From the NCBI GenBank assembly GCA_030834905.1, contig JAUQWZ010000021.1, positions 393,683 to 457,682 of the forward strand: a stretch of 64,000 nt of DNA. Direction: 5' to 3'. Of the stretch, positions 61,613-64,000 are shown piece after piece. The notes under the pieces were generated by a model, which saw nothing but the letters and a program-made list of their open reading frames with translations, had not been told where the DNA came from and did no database searches. Position numbers and translations under genes: made by a program. Positions within the stretch are counted from its first letter, which is position 1, and the number at the start of each line of letters is the position of its first letter. The stretch comes from Aggregatilineales bacterium. GTDB taxonomy: Bacteria; Chloroflexota; Anaerolineae; Aggregatilineales; Phototrophicaceae.

Positions 61613-63673
61613 ATGAAACTCACTTCGCGCCTCGTATTTGCGCTGTTTACGGGGCTGCTCACCATCGTAAACCCGGCTGGCGCGCAGGACGCGCTTGATC
61701 CCGCTGCCGATCCCGAAGCGGGGACAGTGGCGCTGATTCCCGGTTTTCTTCCCGATCCGCTGCGCGTTCCAATCGTCGGCGGCGGCGAGGTGGATGTGAA
61801 CAGCCGGGGACTTGGACAGAGTTGTGTTGGCTTTATCAGCATCGCGCCGGATTTCCGCGTCACCGCGCAGGAAGGTTTTTCGCTGCTGCGCTTCATCTAC
61901 ATTTCCGACACCATCACGACCGACACCACGCTGGTGGTTCGCTCGCCCGACGGGAAGTATACCTGCGGCAATAATACCTTCGGCACCTTCAACCCGATGG
62001 TCGATGCGGTGAACGGCAGCGTGGGCAATTACGCCGTCTGGGTGGGCGGCTTCAGCCCCAATACGCCGGTTTATGGCGACCTGTATATCACCACCAACAG
62101 CGGCATCGTGCCGGGATCGACCGGCGTCGTCGTGCCCATGGCGACGGCACTGCCAACGATCACGCCGCTGCTGACGCCAACGCCGACGGCTGTTTCAGGC
62201 TTAACGCTCGATGCGGCGCTGCCGCCATCTCACGGTAGAGCGTCGCTGGCGGCGGGCTTTCTGCCCGATCCGTACTGGACGGCGGTGGTTGGCGGGGGAT
62301 TTATCCCGGTTCCGGCGCTGAACGAACAGACCGTCATCGGCAGCAGTTCATTGCCTGAGTGCGGCGGGTATACCGATACCGCGCCCGACTTCCGGCTGGA
62401 ATGGGGCGGGCGTTCAACCCGGCTGCGGTTCCATTTCGTGCCGGTGGCGGTGGACGGCATCGAGCCGGACGCATCGCTGATCGTGCAATCGCCCGATGGA
62501 CAGTGGAACTGTAACCGTGATTTCGCGCCCGGTTTCGCGCGTCCTTCGGTCGAGTTCATCAATCCGGCGGCGGGTATGTATCACATCTGGGTTGCCGACG
62601 AAGACAACCCGGGCACGTCGGTCGCCGGGGTGATCTACGTTGCCGAGATCGCCTCAACGCCAGATACCGTCCGGCAGGCGGCGACTCTGCCGGTGACCGA
62701 TCTGTTTGGGCTGGATGTCGGCGAGGTGACCGGCATGGTTGATCTCGTGCTGTCGCCCGATCCGCATGTCATTGGCGGGCTGACCGGCGGCGGTGGACTG
62801 AATATCGCTGCCACAAATCCCGATCTCAACCAGCCGAATCCGGCTTTTGCCTGTCAGGGTTTCTACAGCACGACGCCGACTGCCGTTTTGAATCTGCCGC
62901 AGCCGCTGTCCTATTTACGGGTATTCTTTGTTGGCGATGATTCCGCCGCTAATCCAACGCTGATCGTCCGAATGCCGGATGGTCAATGGTACTGTGGCGA
63001 CGATTCGTTCAGCACCCAGAACCCGACGCTGAACATTATCGGCAATCCTTCTTCGGGGATTGTGCGCGTGTGGGCAGGCAGCTACAGCCCCGATGAATTT
63101 ATCCGGGGAACGCTCTATTTCACCCGGCGTGATGCCGCGCCTTCATCAGCCGGAGTTGTGGGAGTGGCGACGCCAACGCTGACGATTGCTGATGCCTTAA
63201 CGCCGGTAGCGCTGCCGACGGCGGTGATACTGCCGCCGTTGGTGTCGGTTCAAAATTCGGCAGGGCTGGACAGCGCCGCAGAGCCGGTGTCTGGCACCGT
63301 GAGCCTTGGCGCTGCGATTACGCCCCACATGCTGGAGGCGAGTGGGGGAGGGGTGATTGACGCCGCGCCGCTGGGAGAAGCCTGCACTGGCTTTGTGCCC
63401 GCGCCGCCCGATTACCGTGTCCAATGGACGGGGACTGGAACGTTCCTGCGCTTTTACTTCGTGGCTTTTGGCGATACAACGCTGGTGGTCAGCAGCCCGG
63501 ATGGAACGTGGCGCTGCAATGACGACTCATACGCCTCGGTGAATCCGACCGTTGATATGACTAATGCGACGGCGGGAACCTATAACGTCTGGATTGGGAC
63601 GTTTAGTCGCGGCATGAGCGTCCGTGGCACGCTGTATATTACGGAAGATCAGGCGCGTAATCCGGGCAACTGA
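61613..63673 (+). CDS. Secreted protein with four tandem Cys-containing beta repeats
   Basis: About 686 residues from ATG 61613. Signal peptide MKLTSRLVFALFTGLLTIV, cut after AGAQ. Four repeats of about 120 residues follow, each with this order: a GF/P-D-P opening, a GGG turn, C-x-GF/GY plus a PD(F/Y)R strand, LRF/LRV strand, TTLVV, SPDG-x-W/Y-x-C, a Phe/Tyr-x-NP turn, and G-x-Y-x-VWVG/W. The two Cys in each repeat probably form a disulfide. The pattern resembles pre-peptidase C-terminal (PPC)-like domains. Short T/P linkers separate repeats. No catalytic domain is present; function unknown. Confidence 0.85.
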   Translation: MKLTSRLVFALFTGLLTIVNPAGAQDALDPAADPEAGTVALIPGFLPDPLRVPIVGGGEVDVNSRGLGQSCVGFISIAPDFRVTAQEGFSLLRFIYISDTITTDTTLVVRSPDGKYTCGNNTFGTFNPMVDAVNGSVGNYAVWVGGFSPNTPVYGDLYITTNSGIVPGSTGVVVPMATALPTITPLLTPTPTAVSGLTLDAALPPSHGRASLAAGFLPDPYWTAVVGGGFIPVPALNEQTVIGSSSLPECGGYTDTAPDFRLEWGGRSTRLRFHFVPVAVDGIEPDASLIVQSPDGQWNCNRDFAPGFARPSVEFINPAAGMYHIWVADEDNPGTSVAGVIYVAEIASTPDTVRQAATLPVTDLFGLDVGEVTGMVDLVLSPDPHVIGGLTGGGGLNIAATNPDLNQPNPAFACQGFYSTTPTAVLNLPQPLSYLRVFFVGDDSAANPTLIVRMPDGQWYCGDDSFSTQNPTLNIIGNPSSGIVRVWAGSYSPDEFIRGTLYFTRRDAAPSSAGVVGVATPTLTIADALTPVALPTAVILPPLVSVQNSAGLDSAAEPVSGTVSLGAAITPHMLEASGGGVIDAAPLGEACTGFVPAPPDYRVQWTGTGTFLRFYFVAFGDTTLVVSSPDGTWRCNDDSYASVNPTVDMTNATAGTYNVWIGTFSRGMSVRGTLYITEDQARNPGN

Positions 63674-63718
63674 ACCGAAGGTGAATAACCGCTGCCGTAC
63701 CTCATAGAGCAGGGAAAA

Positions 63719-63751
63719 CAAAAACGAGCGCGGTTTTACCCGGCGCTCGTT
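63719..63751 (-). terminator. Intrinsic terminator of the rRNA operon
   Basis: Read leftward, AACGAGCGC/GCGCTCGTT arms (63723-63731 with 63743-63751) close an 11-nt loop and are followed by TTTTTGTTTTCC. It lies about 110 nt downstream of the 5S gene on the same strand. Confidence 0.85.
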
Positions 63752-63861
63752 CGTTGGTGACGTTGTGACCTATTGAATTGTGGTATTGAAACAGCTACTT
63801 AACCACTGACCCAAGCCAGTCCGGTTCGCCGGCGCAGCTATGCCGGGGAGGGGAGCGCGAC

Positions 63862-63993
63862 AGGACGGTGTCGGCGACGGCGTACGCTCCCACACAGTCA
63901 CCCGTGCAGTACCCTCCGCGCTGATGAGCTTGACGACCGGGTTCGAGATGGGACCGGGTAGACCCTCATCGCTTTTGTCACCCACACCGTCCT
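63862..63993 (-). rRNA. rrf: 5S ribosomal RNA
   Basis: On the minus strand AGGACGGTGT (63984-63993 side) pairs with ACACCGTCCT at the other end to close helix I. Inside, GGTCCCATCTCGAACCCGG and AAGCTCATCAGCG are the conserved 5S core (CCCAT-x-x-CGAAC, loop B/C), followed by GGTACTGC. The span between helix I ends is 132 nt, longer than the usual 115-120, so the right side may hold an expanded helix IV or my ends are a few nt off. It marks the 3' end of an rRNA operon whose 23S lies to the right of the window. Confidence 0.88.
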
Positions 63994-64000
63994 GCCGCGC

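Noticed and set aside
63770..63985. 71-residue minus-strand frame at the right end
   Set aside because: It lies on the 5S rRNA gene and its flank.
1..64000. tRNA genes
   Set aside because: All gaps were read on both strands for a TTC-x-A-x-TC T-loop with a matching acceptor stem; none found by eye, though a divergent one could be missed.

Overview
The window is about 61% GC by eye, gene-dense and bacterial. The gene content suggests a Chloroflexota genome, most likely class Anaerolineae. The pointers are threonine/proline-rich extracellular linkers on several surface proteins, an XPB/Ssl2-N-type helicase-associated protein, a primary sigma factor without an obvious region 1.1, a GAAC-N4-GTTC SOS box, GT-C mannosyltransferase-like membrane enzymes and several families of dispersed intergenic repeats. 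This placement is inference; the only rRNA present is a 5S gene at the right edge.

Layout. 1-7.2 kb: a partial gene, a secreted protein with predicted Ig-like folds, a VIT1/CCC1 metal transporter, mutS2, a hypothetical, an AIM24-like protein and folB. 7.2-20.5 kb: an SDR, a degenerate GxxExxY protein, DUF58 and MoxR genes, a GNAT and a GH20 hydrolase. These are followed by a leftward operon of ABC ATPase, permease, a small protein and a Gln-rich membrane protein, then a GT-C enzyme and an acetamidase. 20.5-32 kb: a GT4, a nucleotidyltransferase, the yceD-rpoD pair, a 1332-residue receptor-type Ser/Thr kinase, a TIR-domain protein, an MFS exporter and polyprenol-phosphate mannosyltransferase. 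32-45.5 kb: a second MFS, map, degV and gatA, then a DNA methyltransferase-nuclease fusion gene lying between near-identical direct repeats, then PHP, PfkB, zinc-ribbon, flippase-like and hydrolase genes. 45.5-64 kb: a thioredoxin-like ferredoxin, a PpiC lipoprotein operon with two related Cys-domain proteins, lexA diverging from a helicase-associated gene, a SacI-type restriction-modification pair, a metalloprotease, a lipoprotein-type PBP, a GT39-like enzyme, a four-repeat secreted protein, and the 5S end of an rRNA operon entering from the right.

Most of the window looks like core genome. The accessory signals are two DNA-modification loci. At 38.3-40.0 kb a beta-class methyltransferase fused to an Mrr-like nuclease domain is frameshifted at a seven-G run. 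An AT-rich target-recognition block starts next to that run, and the gene is bracketed by direct repeats of about 163 bp; this is the most interesting locus. At 53.4-55.4 kb an AT-richer Dam/D12 methyltransferase and SacI-family endonuclease follow, with a 3-nt gap, a gene that diverges from lexA across an SOS box. The TIR protein has a possible amyloid-like signalling segment before its TIR domain.

Intergenic DNA carries at least four repeat families: GTAGGG...CCCTAC palindromes (some apparently serving as terminators), CCAAG-type repeats, AAAGT/ACTCAGC short repeats, and one MITE-like element. No tRNA genes, complete insertion sequences or CRISPR arrays were recognised.
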